Shown: one piece after another, positions 30,044-38,971 of the stretch
How the letters are laid out: the number at the start of each line of letters is the position of its first letter
Numbering within the stretch: position 1 is the stretch's first letter
Origin: Piscinibacter aquaticus
GTDB lineage: Bacteria; Pseudomonadota; Gammaproteobacteria; Burkholderiales; Burkholderiaceae_C
DNA: 64,000 bases
Assembly: GCA_007994965.1 (NCBI GenBank)
Contig: VOPW01000001.1
Location: 2,356,001-2,420,000 of the forward strand
Reading direction: 5' to 3'
Translations under genes and position numbers: made by a program
The notes under the pieces: generated by a model
What the model was told of the DNA's origin: nothing
The model's input: only the letters and a program-made list of their open reading frames with translations
Databases searched by the model: none

Positions 30044-31957
30044 TCAGTCGATCTCGAGTTCGACGAGCAGGGCCGCTGCGGCCACTTGCGCGCCTTCCCG
30101 TACGGCCACGCGCACGACGCGCCCGGCCGCCGCAGCGCTGACCCACATCTCCATCTTCATCGCCTCGATGCAGGCCAGCGGCTGGCCGGCCTCGACCGCA
30201 TCGCCCTCCTTCACCGCCAGCTTGGCGACGACGCCCGCCACCGGCGCGAGTGCGCGTCGATGATCGCGCGCATCGGCGGCCTGCGGCAGCGCCGAAGGCT
30301 CGCTGAAGACGAAGGCATGGCCCTCTCGGGCGAGGTGCAGTTCGTCGCCACGCCAGCGCGCGGTGGCATGGCGCTGCACGCCCTGCCATTCGTAGCGCAG
30401 CGTGGACGCGCCGGCCTCGATCAGGCGCAGCGGCAGCGTGGCCGGGTCCACGCGCAGGGTGCGGCGCACCGCGCCGGCTTGCAGCGTCAGGTCGTAGGCG
30501 GCCACGCTGTCCGGCCGCACCGGCGTGCCGTCACGGCTCGCGAAAGCGGCGGCCGCCAGCCACCAGTCCTCGTCGTCGGGGGCCGCTTCGGCGTACAGCG
30601 CATCGCCGCGCACGAGCGCCTCGTCGAGCCAGCCGGTGGTGGTCTCGCCGCGGCGGAAGGTCGGGTGGTCGAGCAGTTCGCGCAGGAAGCGCGCGTTGTT
30701 CTTCAGGCCGAGCAAGGGCGTGGCGGCGAGCGCCGCGCGCAGGCGGCGGATCGCGTCGTCGCGGTCACGGCCGTGGGCAATCAGCTTGGCCACCATCGCG
30801 TCGTAGAAGGGGCTGACCGCGGCGCCTTCGGCCGTGCCGTGGTCGATGCGAATCCCCGGTTGCAGCGCCGCCTCCGGCTGCCAGTGCAGCACGCGGCCGG
30901 TCTGCGGCGCGAAGCCGGCATACGGGTCCTCGGCATACAGGCGCACCTCGATCGCATGGCCGCGCATCGTGATCCGATCCTGCGTAAGCGGCAGCGACTC
31001 GCCGGCCGCCACGCGCAGCTGCCACTCGACGAGATCGAGCCCGGTCACGCATTCGGTGACGGGGTGCTCCACCTGCAGCCGCGTGTTCATCTCGAGGAAG
31101 AAGTGCGCGCCGGACTGGTCGACGATGAATTCCACCGTGCCGGCGCCGACGTAGCCTACGGCGCGCGCGGCCGCCACCGCATCGTGGCCCATGGCTTCGC
31201 GCAGTGCGGGCGACACCACCGGCGACGGCGACTCCTCGATCACCTTCTGGCGGCGCCGCTGCGCGCTGCAGTCGCGCTCGCCGAGGTGGATGACCTGGCC
31301 GTGCGCGTCGGCGAAGACCTGGATCTCGATGTGGCGGCCGTGTTCGATCAAGCGCTCGAGCATCAGCGCATCGTCGCTGAAGGCGCTGCGCGCCTCGCGC
31401 CGCGCCCCGGCGATCGCGTCGTCGAGCTCGGTCTCGGCACGCACGAGGCGCATGCCGCGCCCGCCGCCACCGGCCACCGCCTTCACCAGCAGCGGAAAGC
31501 CGAGCTTCATCGCTTCGGCACGCAGCGTGGCATCGTCCTGCGCCGCACCGAGATAGCCCGGCGCGCAGGGCACGCCGGCATCGTGCATTCGGCGTTTGGC
31601 CTGCGCCTTGTCGCCCATCGCGCGGATCGCTTCGGGCGGTGGGCCGATGAACACCAGCCCGGCATCGATGCAGGCCTGCGCGAAGCCGGCGTTCTCGCTG
31701 AGAAAGCCGTAGCCGGGGTGGATGGCCTGCGCGCCGCTGCGCTTGGCCGCCTCGATGATCGCCACCGCGTTGAGGTAGGACTCGGCTGCCGGCGAGCCAC
31801 CGAGGTGCACTGCGGCATCGGCCTGATGCACGTGGGGCGCATCGGCATCGGCATCGCTGAAGACGGCCACCGTCCGGTAGCCGAGCGCCCTTGCGGTGCG
31901 GATCACGCGGCAGGCGATCTCGCCGCGGTTGGCAATCAGGATGGTCTCGAAGCTCAC
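30044..31957 (-). CDS. atuF: Acyl-CoA carboxylase alpha subunit (biotin carboxylase-BCCP), AtuF-like
   Basis: 637 residues. An N-terminal ATP-grasp biotin carboxylase (ILIANRGEIACRVIRTARAL, VKAVAGGGGRGMRLV, FLEMNTRLQVEHPVTE) is followed by a linker domain and a C-terminal biotinyl domain with EAMKMEM, the biotinylated lysine near residue 601. It supplies carboxybiotin to the beta subunit encoded at 33918. Domain order fits geranyl-CoA or methylcrotonyl-CoA carboxylase alpha. Gene order beta, dehydrogenase, hydratase, alpha matches the Pseudomonas atuCDEF cluster and not liuABCD, so I favour the geranyl-CoA type. GTG start overlaps the atuE stop (GTGA). No frame break. Confidence 0.85.
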   Translation of the reverse strand: MSFETILIANRGEIACRVIRTARALGYRTVAVFSDADADAPHVHQADAAVHLGGSPAAESYLNAVAIIEAAKRSGAQAIHPGYGFLSENAGFAQACIDAGLVFIGPPPEAIRAMGDKAQAKRRMHDAGVPCAPGYLGAAQDDATLRAEAMKLGFPLLVKAVAGGGGRGMRLVRAETELDDAIAGARREARSAFSDDALMLERLIEHGRHIEIQVFADAHGQVIHLGERDCSAQRRRQKVIEESPSPVVSPALREAMGHDAVAAARAVGYVGAGTVEFIVDQSGAHFFLEMNTRLQVEHPVTECVTGLDLVEWQLRVAAGESLPLTQDRITMRGHAIEVRLYAEDPYAGFAPQTGRVLHWQPEAALQPGIRIDHGTAEGAAVSPFYDAMVAKLIAHGRDRDDAIRRLRAALAATPLLGLKNNARFLRELLDHPTFRRGETTTGWLDEALVRGDALYAEAAPDDEDWWLAAAAFASRDGTPVRPDSVAAYDLTLQAGAVRRTLRVDPATLPLRLIEAGASTLRYEWQGVQRHATARWRGDELHLAREGHAFVFSEPSALPQAADARDHRRALAPVAGVVAKLAVKEGDAVEAGQPLACIEAMKMEMWVSAAAAGRVVRVAVREGAQVAAAALLVELEID

Positions 31958-32748
31958 TGCGGCATCCAGTTCGCCTTGCGCTTCTGCAGGAAGGCGGTCT
32001 GCCCTTCCGTGCCCTCGGCCGAGAGTGCCGCGCGCGAAAACAGCTCCGCCGCCTCGGCGATCAGCGAGGCCGGGCTGTGCAGCCGCGCCTTGGCGATCAG
32101 CGCCTTGGTGGCGGCGACCGCCTGCGGCGCGTTCTGCAGGATCTCGTGCAGCGTGCGCGCCAGCGCTTCGTCGAGCTGCGCATCGGCGTGCAGTTCGTGC
32201 ACGAGGCCGATCTCCAGCGCGCGCTTCGCGTCGATCCTTCCGCCAGTCACCGCGAGCCGCCGCGCCTGCGAGGTGCCCAGCCGCTCGACCCGGTACGGCG
32301 CGATCTGCGCCGGCACCACGCCGAGCGAGGTCTCGGGCAGGCGGAAGACCGCGCTCTCGCCCGCCAGCGTCACGTCGGCCGCGCAGGCCAGGCCGAAGCC
32401 GCCGCCCATCACCGTGCCCTCCACCACTGCCACCACGGCGCGGCCCGTGCGGCCGAAGTCGGCGCACAGCTCGCCGAACTGCGCATTCAGTTCGGCGATG
32501 GCATCCGGGTTGGTGGCCAGCTTCATGCGCGCCGTGGCCATCTCGGAGATGTCCGCACCGGCGCAGAAGTGGCCGCCCTGCCCGCGCAGCACCACCACGC
32601 GCACACCGTCGTCGCGCTCGGCCGCGGCCAGCGCCTCGCGCAGCGCCAGCACCAGCGCCATGTTCATCGCATTGCGCACCTGCGGCCGGTTCAGGCTCAG
32701 GTGCAGCACGGCGCCCTCGCGGCGCTGCAGGACGACCGGCTCGCTCAC
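31954..32748 (-). CDS. atuE: Enoyl-CoA hydratase family, AtuE-like (isohexenylglutaconyl-CoA hydratase)
   Basis: Crotonase-fold enzyme of 264 residues. Motifs are LSLNRPQVRNAMNMALVLAL, the oxyanion-hole stretch GGHFCAGADISEMA and GTVMGGGFGLACAADVTLA. In the Atu pathway it hydrates isohexenylglutaconyl-CoA; the paralogue in leucine degradation hydrates methylglutaconyl-CoA, and the sequence alone does not separate the two. GTG start (32748) overlaps the atuD stop as GTGA; its own stop overlaps the next GTG the same way. No frame break. Confidence 0.82.
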   Translation of the reverse strand: MSEPVVLQRREGAVLHLSLNRPQVRNAMNMALVLALREALAAAERDDGVRVVVLRGQGGHFCAGADISEMATARMKLATNPDAIAELNAQFGELCADFGRTGRAVVAVVEGTVMGGGFGLACAADVTLAGESAVFRLPETSLGVVPAQIAPYRVERLGTSQARRLAVTGGRIDAKRALEIGLVHELHADAQLDEALARTLHEILQNAPQAVAATKALIAKARLHSPASLIAEAAELFSRAALSAEGTEGQTAFLQKRKANWMPQ

Positions 32749-33902
32749 TTGCTCACCTTGGGCAGCGTGCCTTCGAGCTTGCAGATGATGCCCAGCATCA
32801 CCTCGTCGGCGCCGCCGCCGATCGACACGAGGCGGCTGTCGCGGTAGGCCTGCGAGATCGGGTTGTCCCAGGTGAAGCCCATGCCGCCCCAGTACTGCAG
32901 GCAGGAATCGGCCACCTCGCGCGAGAGCCGGCCGCACTTGAGCTTGGCCATCGAGGCGAGCTTGGTCACGTCCTTGCCGCCGATGTACATCTCCACCGCG
33001 CGGTAGGTCAGCGCGCGCAGCGCCTCGACTTCCGTCCGCAGCTCGGCGAGGCGGAAATGCACCACCCGGTTGTCGAGGATGCTCTTGCCGAAGGCCCTGG
33101 CGCTGGCGCGTGTACTCGATGGTCTGGTCGATCAGCCGATCCAGGCTGCGCAGCGAACTCGCCGCGCCCCACAGCCGCTCCTCCTGGAACTGCAGCATCT
33201 GGAAGGTGAAGCCCATGCCTTCCTGGCCGATCAGGTGCCGCTGCGGCACGCGCACGTTGTCGAAGAAGAGTTGCGCGGTGTCCGACGCATCCATGCCGAT
33301 CTTGCGGATCTTCTGCTTCGTGATGCCGGGCGCATCCATCGGCACCACGATCAGGCTCTTGTTGCGGTGCGGGCCGCCCTGCTCGGAGGTGTTGGCCAGC
33401 AGGCAGCACCAGTCGGCCTTCAAGCCGTTGGTGATCCACATCTTCGAGCCGTTGATGACGTAGTCGCCGCCTTCCTTGCGCGCCGTCGTCTTCACCGCGG
33501 CCACGTCCGAGCCGCCGCTGGCCTCGCTGACGCCGAGGCAGGCCACGTAGTCGCCGGCGATGGTCGGCGCGAGGAATTCGCACTTGAGCTCCTCCGAGCC
33601 GAAACGCGCGAGCGCCGGCGTGGCCATGTCGGTCTGCACGCCGATGGCCATCGGCACGCCGCCGCAGTGGGCCTCGCCCAGCGCCTCGGCCATCACCATC
33701 GAGTAGCTGAAGTCCAGCCCCATGCCGCCGTATTCGGTCGGGTACTTGATGCCCAGCAGCCCGAGATCGCCGAGCTTCTTGAACAGGGCGTGGCTCGGAA
33801 ACTCCTGCGCCGCCTCCCATTCGGCCACGTACGGATTGATCTCCTTGACGCAGAAGCGGCGCACCGTGTCGGCGATCTGTTCGTGCTCGGGGTGAACTTC
33901 AT
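32745..33902 (-). CDS. atuD: Acyl-CoA dehydrogenase, AtuD-like (citronellyl-CoA dehydrogenase)
   Basis: FAD acyl-CoA dehydrogenase of about 385 residues. Stretches such as GVQTDMATPALARFGSEELK, YVINGSKMWITN, LLANTSEQGGPHRNKSLIVV, FQMLQFQEERLWGAA and YWGGMGFTWDNPISQAYRD with LVSIGGGADEVMLGIICKL resemble Pseudomonas AtuD closely as I remember that sequence. This is the main reason to call the cluster atu. Breaks are near 33885 (one base after ATG AAG TTC ACC) and near 33100, where an extra G in CCAGGG must be removed to give TRQRQAFGKSILDNR. It starts 15 bases after atuC. Confidence 0.82.
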
Positions 33903-33917
33903 CGCGGCTCTCCAGGT

Positions 33918-35527
33918 TCAGAAGCGGGCGACGCCGAAGGTGTTCGGGCGCAGCGTGCGGGCGTGGGCCTCGGCGGCGAGATCGAGCGCGAGGCCGAGGA
34001 TGCGGCGGGTATCGCGCGGGTCGATGATCCCGTCGTCCCACAGCCGCGCGGTGCCGAACAGCGCGGTCGATTCCTTGTCGAGCCGCGCCTTGAGCGCATC
34101 GCTCATCGCCTTCAGCGCTTCGTCGTTGACGCTCTGGCCGGCGCGCTCGAGCTTGCCGCGGTTGACGATGTCCATCACCTTGGCGGCCTGCGCGCCGCCC
34201 ATCACCGCGGTGCGCGCCGAAGGCCGGGCGAAGATGAAGCGCGGGTCGAAGCCGCGGCCGCACATGCCGTAGTTGCCGGCGCCATAGCTGCCGCCGAGCA
34301 CGATGGTGAACTTCGGCACCCGCGCATTGGCCACCGCCTGGATCATCTTGGAGCCGTGCTTGATCGCGCCGCCGCGCTCGGCGGCCGAGCCGACCATGTA
34401 CCCGGTGGTGTTCTGCAGGAAGACGAGCGCGGTGCCGCTCTGGTCGGCCAGCTGCATGAACTGCGCGGCCTTGGTGGAGCCGTCGGGCTGGATCGGCCCG
34501 TTGTTGCCGATCAGCGCCACCGCATGGCCGTGCAGGCGCGCGTGGCCGCAGACCGTCTCGCTGCCGTAGCCAGGCTTGAACTCGAGGAAGTCGCTGCCGT
34601 CGACCAGCCGCGCGATCACCTCGCGCACGTCGTAGGGCTCGCGCTCGTCGGCGGGCACGATGCCCATCAGCTCCTCGCGGTCGAAGCGCGGTTCTTCAAA
34701 GGAGCGCGGCGAACTCGCCGCGTCCCACGGCAGCTTGTCCATCAGCTCACGCGTCAGCGCGATCGCATGGGCATCGTTCTCGCTGAGGTATTCGCCCAGG
34801 CCGGTGACTTCGGCGTGCGTCACGGCGCCGCCGAGTTCCTCGTCGGTGGCGTCTTCGCCGATCGCCGCCTTCACCAGCGGCGGGCCGGCGAGGTAGATGC
34901 TGCTGCGGCCGCGCACCAGCACCACGTAGTCCGACAGACCCGGCAGGTAGGCGCCGCCCGCGGTGGACGAACCGTGCACCACCGCGATCTGCGGAATCCC
35001 CGCCGCCGACAGCCGCGCCTGGTTGGCAAAGCTGCGCCCGCCGTCGACGAAGATCTCCGCCTGGTACATCAGGTTGGCGCCGCCCGACTCCACCAGCGAG
35101 ATCAGCGGCAGCTTGTTCTCGCGCGCGATCTCCTGCGCGCGCAGCGCCTCTTCAGGCCCATCGGCGCCACGGTGCCGCCCTTCACGCCGCTGTCGCTGGC
35201 GGAGATCATCACGCGCTTGCCGGCCACGGTGCCGATGCCGACGATGCTGCCGCCGCCGAGCACGGCCTTCTTCCCGTCGTCGTCGTGCATGCCCAGCCCG
35301 GCCAGGCGGCTGAGCTCGAGGAAGCCCGAGCCGCGGTCGAGCAGACGCGCCACGCGCTCGCGCGGCAGCAGCTGGCCGCGCTGCTCGAAGCGTGCGCGCT
35401 TCGATTCGCTCTCGGCGATCACCAGGCCTTCGAGCCGCTGCACTTCGGCAGGGCGCTCGGCCATGCGGCGCGCATTGGCATCGAAGGCGGCGCTGGTGGT
35501 GTCCAGGCGCGAGTTCAGCACCGGCAT
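33918..35527 (-). CDS. atuC: Acyl-CoA carboxylase beta (carboxyltransferase) subunit, AtuC-like
   Basis: Crotonase-fold carboxyltransferase of about 537 residues, partner of the biotinylated alpha subunit. It shows SGVKGGTVAPMG, the acyl-CoA binding oxyanion region HGSSTAGGAYLPGLSDY, and in the second half LQNTTGYMVG, GGAIKHGSKMIQAV and GGSYGAGNYGMCGRGFDPRF. The NTTGYMVG/KHGSKMIQAV pattern seems closer to geranyl-CoA than methylcrotonyl-CoA carboxylases from memory. One break near 35153: restoring the lost G of CCTGG gives PMGLEEALRAQEIA. Its ATG overlaps the SDR stop (TGATG). Confidence 0.84.
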
Positions 35528-36408
35528 CAGGCGCCGCCTTTCAGCACCTCGGGCACCACGGCGCGGTGGAAGCCGTCGAAGGCCTGCGAGCGGTCGTGGT
35601 CGAGATCGGGGAACAGCGGGCTGCCCAGCGGTGCGCCGCCGTCGATGGCCAGCGTGACGCCGGTGATGAAGGCCGCGCCGGGGCTGAGCAGGAAGCAGAT
35701 CGCCGCGCTCACCTCCGCCTCCACGCCCATGCGGCGCAGCGGCACGTGCTTCTTCAGCCTGGGTATGATGCTGCGCGTCATGCCGCCGTAGGTGTCCATG
35801 CCGCTGGAGGCTATCCAGCCGGGCGCCACGGCATTGACGCGCACGCCGGCATGCGCCCACTCGAAGGCGGCCGTCATCGTCAGGTTCGACATGCCGGCGC
35901 GCGCCGCGCCGCTGTGGCCCATGCCCGGCATGCCGTTGCGGAAATCGGCCGTCATGTTGACGATCGCACCGCCGCGCGCCTGCATGGACTGCAGGAACAC
36001 CTCGCGCATCATCAGGAAGCCGCCGGTCAGGTTGTTGGCCACCACCGCATCGAAGCCACGCTTGCTGATCGCCATCAGCGGGGCCGGAAACTGCCCGCCG
36101 GCATTGTTGACCAAGCCGTGGATCGCGCCGTGCTGCTTCACCACCTCGGCGACATTCGCCTTCACCGCCTCCTCGTCGCGGATGTCGAAGGCGAGCGTGA
36201 TGGCCCGCCCGCCGTCTTCGGCGATCTCGGCGGCGACACGGTCGAGCTTCTCGGCGGTGCGGCCGCTGATCACGACGGTGGCGCCGAGCGACGCGAGCTC
36301 GTGCGCCACGCAGCGACCGATGCCGCTGCCGCCGCCGGTGACCCAGTGCAGCTGCCCGGCGAACAGGCCCGGCCGCAGCACGCTGGCGTAGCGCGATGGT
36401 GCATTCAT
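35527..36408 (-). CDS. SDR of the trans-2-enoyl-CoA reductase (PECR/DECR) type, AtuB position
   Basis: Short-chain dehydrogenase/reductase of 293 residues. Nucleotide motif VTGGGSGIGRCVAHELASLG and VNNAGGQFPAP are typical. Where classical SDRs have YxxxK, it reads HSGAARAGMSNLT; HSGAARAG is characteristic of peroxisomal trans-2-enoyl-CoA reductase and 2,4-dienoyl-CoA reductase relatives, so the absent Tyr is normal for this branch. It is the first gene of the atu-like operon, matching the position of atuB. It may reduce an unsaturated acyl-CoA of a terpenoid side chain (inference). ATG 36408 lies 12 bases after the palindromic operator. No frame break. Confidence 0.85.
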   Translation of the reverse strand: MNAPSRYASVLRPGLFAGQLHWVTGGGSGIGRCVAHELASLGATVVISGRTAEKLDRVAAEIAEDGGRAITLAFDIRDEEAVKANVAEVVKQHGAIHGLVNNAGGQFPAPLMAISKRGFDAVVANNLTGGFLMMREVFLQSMQARGGAIVNMTADFRNGMPGMGHSGAARAGMSNLTMTAAFEWAHAGVRVNAVAPGWIASSGMDTYGGMTRSIIPRLKKHVPLRRMGVEAEVSAAICFLLSPGAAFITGVTLAIDGGAPLGSPLFPDLDHDRSQAFDGFHRAVVPEVLKGGA

Positions 36409-36419
36409 GGCAGTGCAGG

Positions 36420-36433
36420 TTACGTTAACGTCA
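36420..36433. promoter_or_regulatory. Palindromic operator between divergent acyl-CoA operons (LiuR-like)
   Basis: TTACGTTAACGTCA contains the perfect 10-bp palindrome ACGTTAACGT (36422-36431), extended by one mismatched pair and one further matching pair. It lies 12 bases before the SDR ATG and about 90 before the SCP2 gene. TTACGT, 19 bases, TATAGG (36445-36450) could form a promoter toward the plus-strand genes with the long spacer usual for MerR-type control. The MerR regulator encoded at 36827 is the likely ligand. Resemblance to ACGT-containing LiuR palindromes is from memory. Confidence 0.6.
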
Positions 36434-36522
36434 TCGACTTCGCGTATAGGTGATTACACGGTGCCAAGCGGAAGCCACCGTCCCTAGGATGCGGCGCATC
36501 TGCACCCATTGCCGGAGCCTCC

Positions 36523-36819
36523 ATGACCCTCGACGAATGCACCACCGCGATCCGTACCAAGGTCGGCGACGACAGCGGCCTGAATGCCACGCTGAAATTC
36601 GACTGCGGCGAGGCCGGCACGATCTACGTCGACGGCAAGGCGGTGCCGAACACGGTGGACAACCGCGGCCACGAGGCCGACTGCACCGTCGGCATCACGC
36701 TCGACAACCTCGCTGCGATGCTGCGCGGCGATCTCGAGCCGGCCACCGGCTTCATGACCGGCAAGCTCAAGGTGAGCGGCGACATGAGCGTGGCGCTGCG
36801 CATGCAGCGCGTCGTCTGA
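36523..36819 (+). CDS. SCP2 sterol-carrier domain protein
   Basis: 98 residues, a single SCP2 domain: LNATLKFDCGEAGTIYVDGK, CTVGITLDNLAAMLRGDLEP and TGKLKVSGDMSVALRMQ. Such proteins bind hydrophobic acyl-CoAs or lipids in the cytosol. First gene of the short plus-strand unit SCP2-merR-dehydrogenase, divergent from the atu-like operon, suggesting a role as carrier for the branched acyl-CoA substrates. No frame break. Confidence 0.88.
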   Translation: MTLDECTTAIRTKVGDDSGLNATLKFDCGEAGTIYVDGKAVPNTVDNRGHEADCTVGITLDNLAAMLRGDLEPATGFMTGKLKVSGDMSVALRMQRVV

Positions 36820-36826
36820 GCTGCCG

Positions 36827-37284
36827 ATGGCCAAGGACAGCAGCGCCCCCGCGAGGTCCTCGCCTCGCACCGCGACGAGGCGAGCACCGAACTCTTCGGC
36901 ATCACCGAGCTGTGCCGCGAGTTCGGCGTGACCCTGCGCGCGCTGCGCTTCTACGAAGACAAGGGCCTGCTCTCACCGCGTCGCATCAACGGCACGCGCG
37001 TCTATACCCGGCGCGATCGGGCCCGGCTGGCGCTGATCCTGCGGGCCAAGGCGATCGGCTCGTCGCTCTCCGAAATCAAGCACTACCTCGATCTGTACGG
37101 CGACCATGGCGAGGGCCGCGCCCAGCAGCTGAACTTCGTGATCTCGCGCACCGATGCCGCGATCGCCGAGCTGGAAGCCAAGCGTGCCCACATCGACGCC
37201 ACGCTGGCCGAGCTGCGCCTGATCAACCAGACCTGCCGCGCGCAGCTCGACGCGCGCAAGCGCGGCGCGAAAGCCGCGGCCTGA
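36827..37284 (+). CDS. MerR-family regulator, LiuR-like
   Basis: About 152 residues. The MerR helix-turn-helix reads GITELCREFGVTLRALRFYE followed by DKGLLSPRRINGTRVYTRRD, then a wing and a long coiled coil (ISRTDAAIAELEAKRAHIDA). LiuR-type MerR regulators control branched-chain amino acid and terpenoid acyl-CoA genes in proteobacteria. One break near 36852 must be repaired between ATG 36827 (MAKDSSAP) and REVLASHRDEAS. It is 7 bases after the SCP2 gene and 11 before the dehydrogenase; its probable operator is the palindrome at 36420-36433. Confidence 0.85.
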
Positions 37285-37295
37285 GGAGCCCTGCC

Positions 37296-38447
37296 GTGCC
37301 AATCGCCAACTTCCCTTCCGCCTGGATGACCGACGAGCACCGCGCGCTGGAAGACGCAGCGCGGCGCTTCTTCACCGAGCGCTGGGTACCGCAGGCGACG
37401 GCCTGGCGCGAGGCCGGCCGGCTGCCGCCGGAAGCCCGGCGTGAAGCCGGTGCGCAGGGCCTGCTGTGCGCCGCAATGCCCGAGGCCTACGGCGGCGGTG
37501 GCGGCGACTTCGCGCACGACGCGGTGATCCTGATGGAAGCCGCGCGCGCCAACCTCAGTGGCTTCGGCGGCGGGCTGCACTCGGGCATCGTCGCGCCCTA
37601 CATCCTGCATTACGGCAGCGACGAGCAGAAACAGCGCTGGCTGCCGAAGATGGCCACCGGCGAATTGATCACCGCGATCGCGATGACCGAGCCGGGCACC
37701 GGCTCCGACCTGCAGGCGATCCGCACGTCTGCCAAGCGCGAGGGTGACCACTACGTGCTCAATGGCCAGAAGACCTTCATCACCAACGGCGGCAATGCCA
37801 ACCTGATCATCGTCGCCTGCCGCACCGGCGGCGAAGGCTCGAAGGGCATGTCGCTGCTGGCGGTCGAGACCGACCACGCGCCCGGCTTTCGCCGCGGCCG
37901 CCTGCTCGACAAGATCGGCATGAAGGCGCAGGACACCGCCGAGCTGTTCTTCGACGAGGTGCGCGTGCCAGCGGAGAATCTTCTCGGCGCCGCCGAAGGC
38001 CAGGGCTTCATCCAGCTGATGCAGCAGCTGCCGCAGGAGCGGTTGATCGTCGCGCTCGGCGGCATCGCGGCGATGGAGCGGGCGCTGGCCGAAACGCTGG
38101 CCTACGTGAAGGAGCGCAAGGCCTTCGGCAAGGCGATCTGGGATTTCCAGAACACGCGCTTCAAGCTGGCCGAGGTGCAGGCCACGGTGATCGCGGCACG
38201 GGCGATGGTCGATGCGGCAATGGTGTCGCACCTCAGGGATGAACTCGGCGTCGATCGCGCCGCGCTGCTGAAATACTGGGTCACCGAGCAGCAGGGCCGG
38301 GTGATGGACGAATGCCTTCAGCTCTTCGGCGGCTACGGCTACATGAGCGAGTACCCGATCGCAGAGCTCTACACCGATGCACGCGTGCAGCGCATCTACG
38401 GCGGCACCAACGAGATCATGAAGGAGCTGGCCGCGCGCTTCATGTGA
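37296..38447 (+). CDS. Acyl-CoA dehydrogenase (long-chain/isovaleryl subtype)
   Basis: 383 residues. Substrate and FAD motifs are TAIAMTEPGTGSDLQAIRTS and YVLNGQKTFITNGG; the C-terminus is QLFGGYGYMSEYPIAELYTD and YGGTNEIMKELAARFM. The YGGTNE ending has Gly where many family members have the catalytic Glu, as in long-chain and isovaleryl dehydrogenases where the Glu lies in an earlier helix. A GTG start at 37296 is chosen because GAGGAG lies 7 bases before it. It is in a unit with SCP2 and the MerR regulator and probably acts on branched or terpenoid acyl-CoA. No frame break. Confidence 0.9.
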   Translation: MPIANFPSAWMTDEHRALEDAARRFFTERWVPQATAWREAGRLPPEARREAGAQGLLCAAMPEAYGGGGGDFAHDAVILMEAARANLSGFGGGLHSGIVAPYILHYGSDEQKQRWLPKMATGELITAIAMTEPGTGSDLQAIRTSAKREGDHYVLNGQKTFITNGGNANLIIVACRTGGEGSKGMSLLAVETDHAPGFRRGRLLDKIGMKAQDTAELFFDEVRVPAENLLGAAEGQGFIQLMQQLPQERLIVALGGIAAMERALAETLAYVKERKAFGKAIWDFQNTRFKLAEVQATVIAARAMVDAAMVSHLRDELGVDRAALLKYWVTEQQGRVMDECLQLFGGYGYMSEYPIAELYTDARVQRIYGGTNEIMKELAARFM

Positions 38448-38468
38448 AGCGCACGCCGCGGTGCTCGA

Positions 38469-38885
38469 TCAGCCGAGCAGCGCCAGCAGCTTGCGCAGTT
38501 CGCCCTGCACCAGGGCCGGAAAACCGGCGCTGCCCCAGCGCATGTCGTCCGCCAGCGCCTGCAGGCTGCCGCGTGCCGCGGCCTTGTCGCGCCACTGCTG
38601 CGCAAGGCGATTGGCCACGTGCGGGTATCTGTCGCACAGCGCCTTGGGGCGGGCATCCATCGGGAAGGCGATCAGCCAGTCGATCGTCGTGCCGGCCAGC
38701 ATGCGCTCGGTGGCGGCAGGCTTGTGCACCTTCTCGCGGCCGAAGTTGATCGACAGCGGATCGTGGTCGATCTTGTCGTCCACCGGTGCGGCGGGCGCGG
38801 TGGCGGCGACTGCAGGCGCGATCGGTGTCGGATCGAAGTCGATCGAGCCCGAGGGACGGAAGGCGAGGCTGTTGGCATTCGACAT
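38469..38885 (-). CDS. Hypothetical protein, 138 aa
   Basis: I do not recognise a family. The N-terminal third is low-complexity, rich in Ala and Pro (PIAPAVAATAPAAPVDD), followed by a folded-looking part: HDPLSINFGREKVHKPAATE, then WLIAFPMDARPKALCDRYPH, and a helical end (LVQGELRKLLALLG). No signal peptide or membrane helix. Codon use matches neighbours and the frame is intact, so it is probably real. It is convergent with the dehydrogenase gene. Confidence 0.7.
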   Translation of the reverse strand: MSNANSLAFRPSGSIDFDPTPIAPAVAATAPAAPVDDKIDHDPLSINFGREKVHKPAATERMLAGTTIDWLIAFPMDARPKALCDRYPHVANRLAQQWRDKAAARGSLQALADDMRWGSAGFPALVQGELRKLLALLG

Positions 38886-38971
38886 GGCCTCGCAGTCTAG
38901 AAGCCGCCAGGGGCCTGCGCACACACGCGCTCGCGCCGAGCGTGCCGCGCTTCACGCGCGTGCACTCTGCA

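Noticed and set aside
11805-36408. Treating both SDRs without YxxxK as inactive
   Set aside because: HSGAARAG in the 35527 gene is normal for PECR/DECR relatives, and LSNGxRxG is common in a divergent SDR branch, so loss of activity cannot be inferred.
29153-38447. Calling the cluster liuRABCDE (leucine/isovalerate degradation)
   Set aside because: No HMG-CoA lyase is present, the gene order is SDR-beta-dehydrogenase-hydratase-alpha, and the dehydrogenase looks like AtuD. The leucine-type assignment stays possible but less likely.
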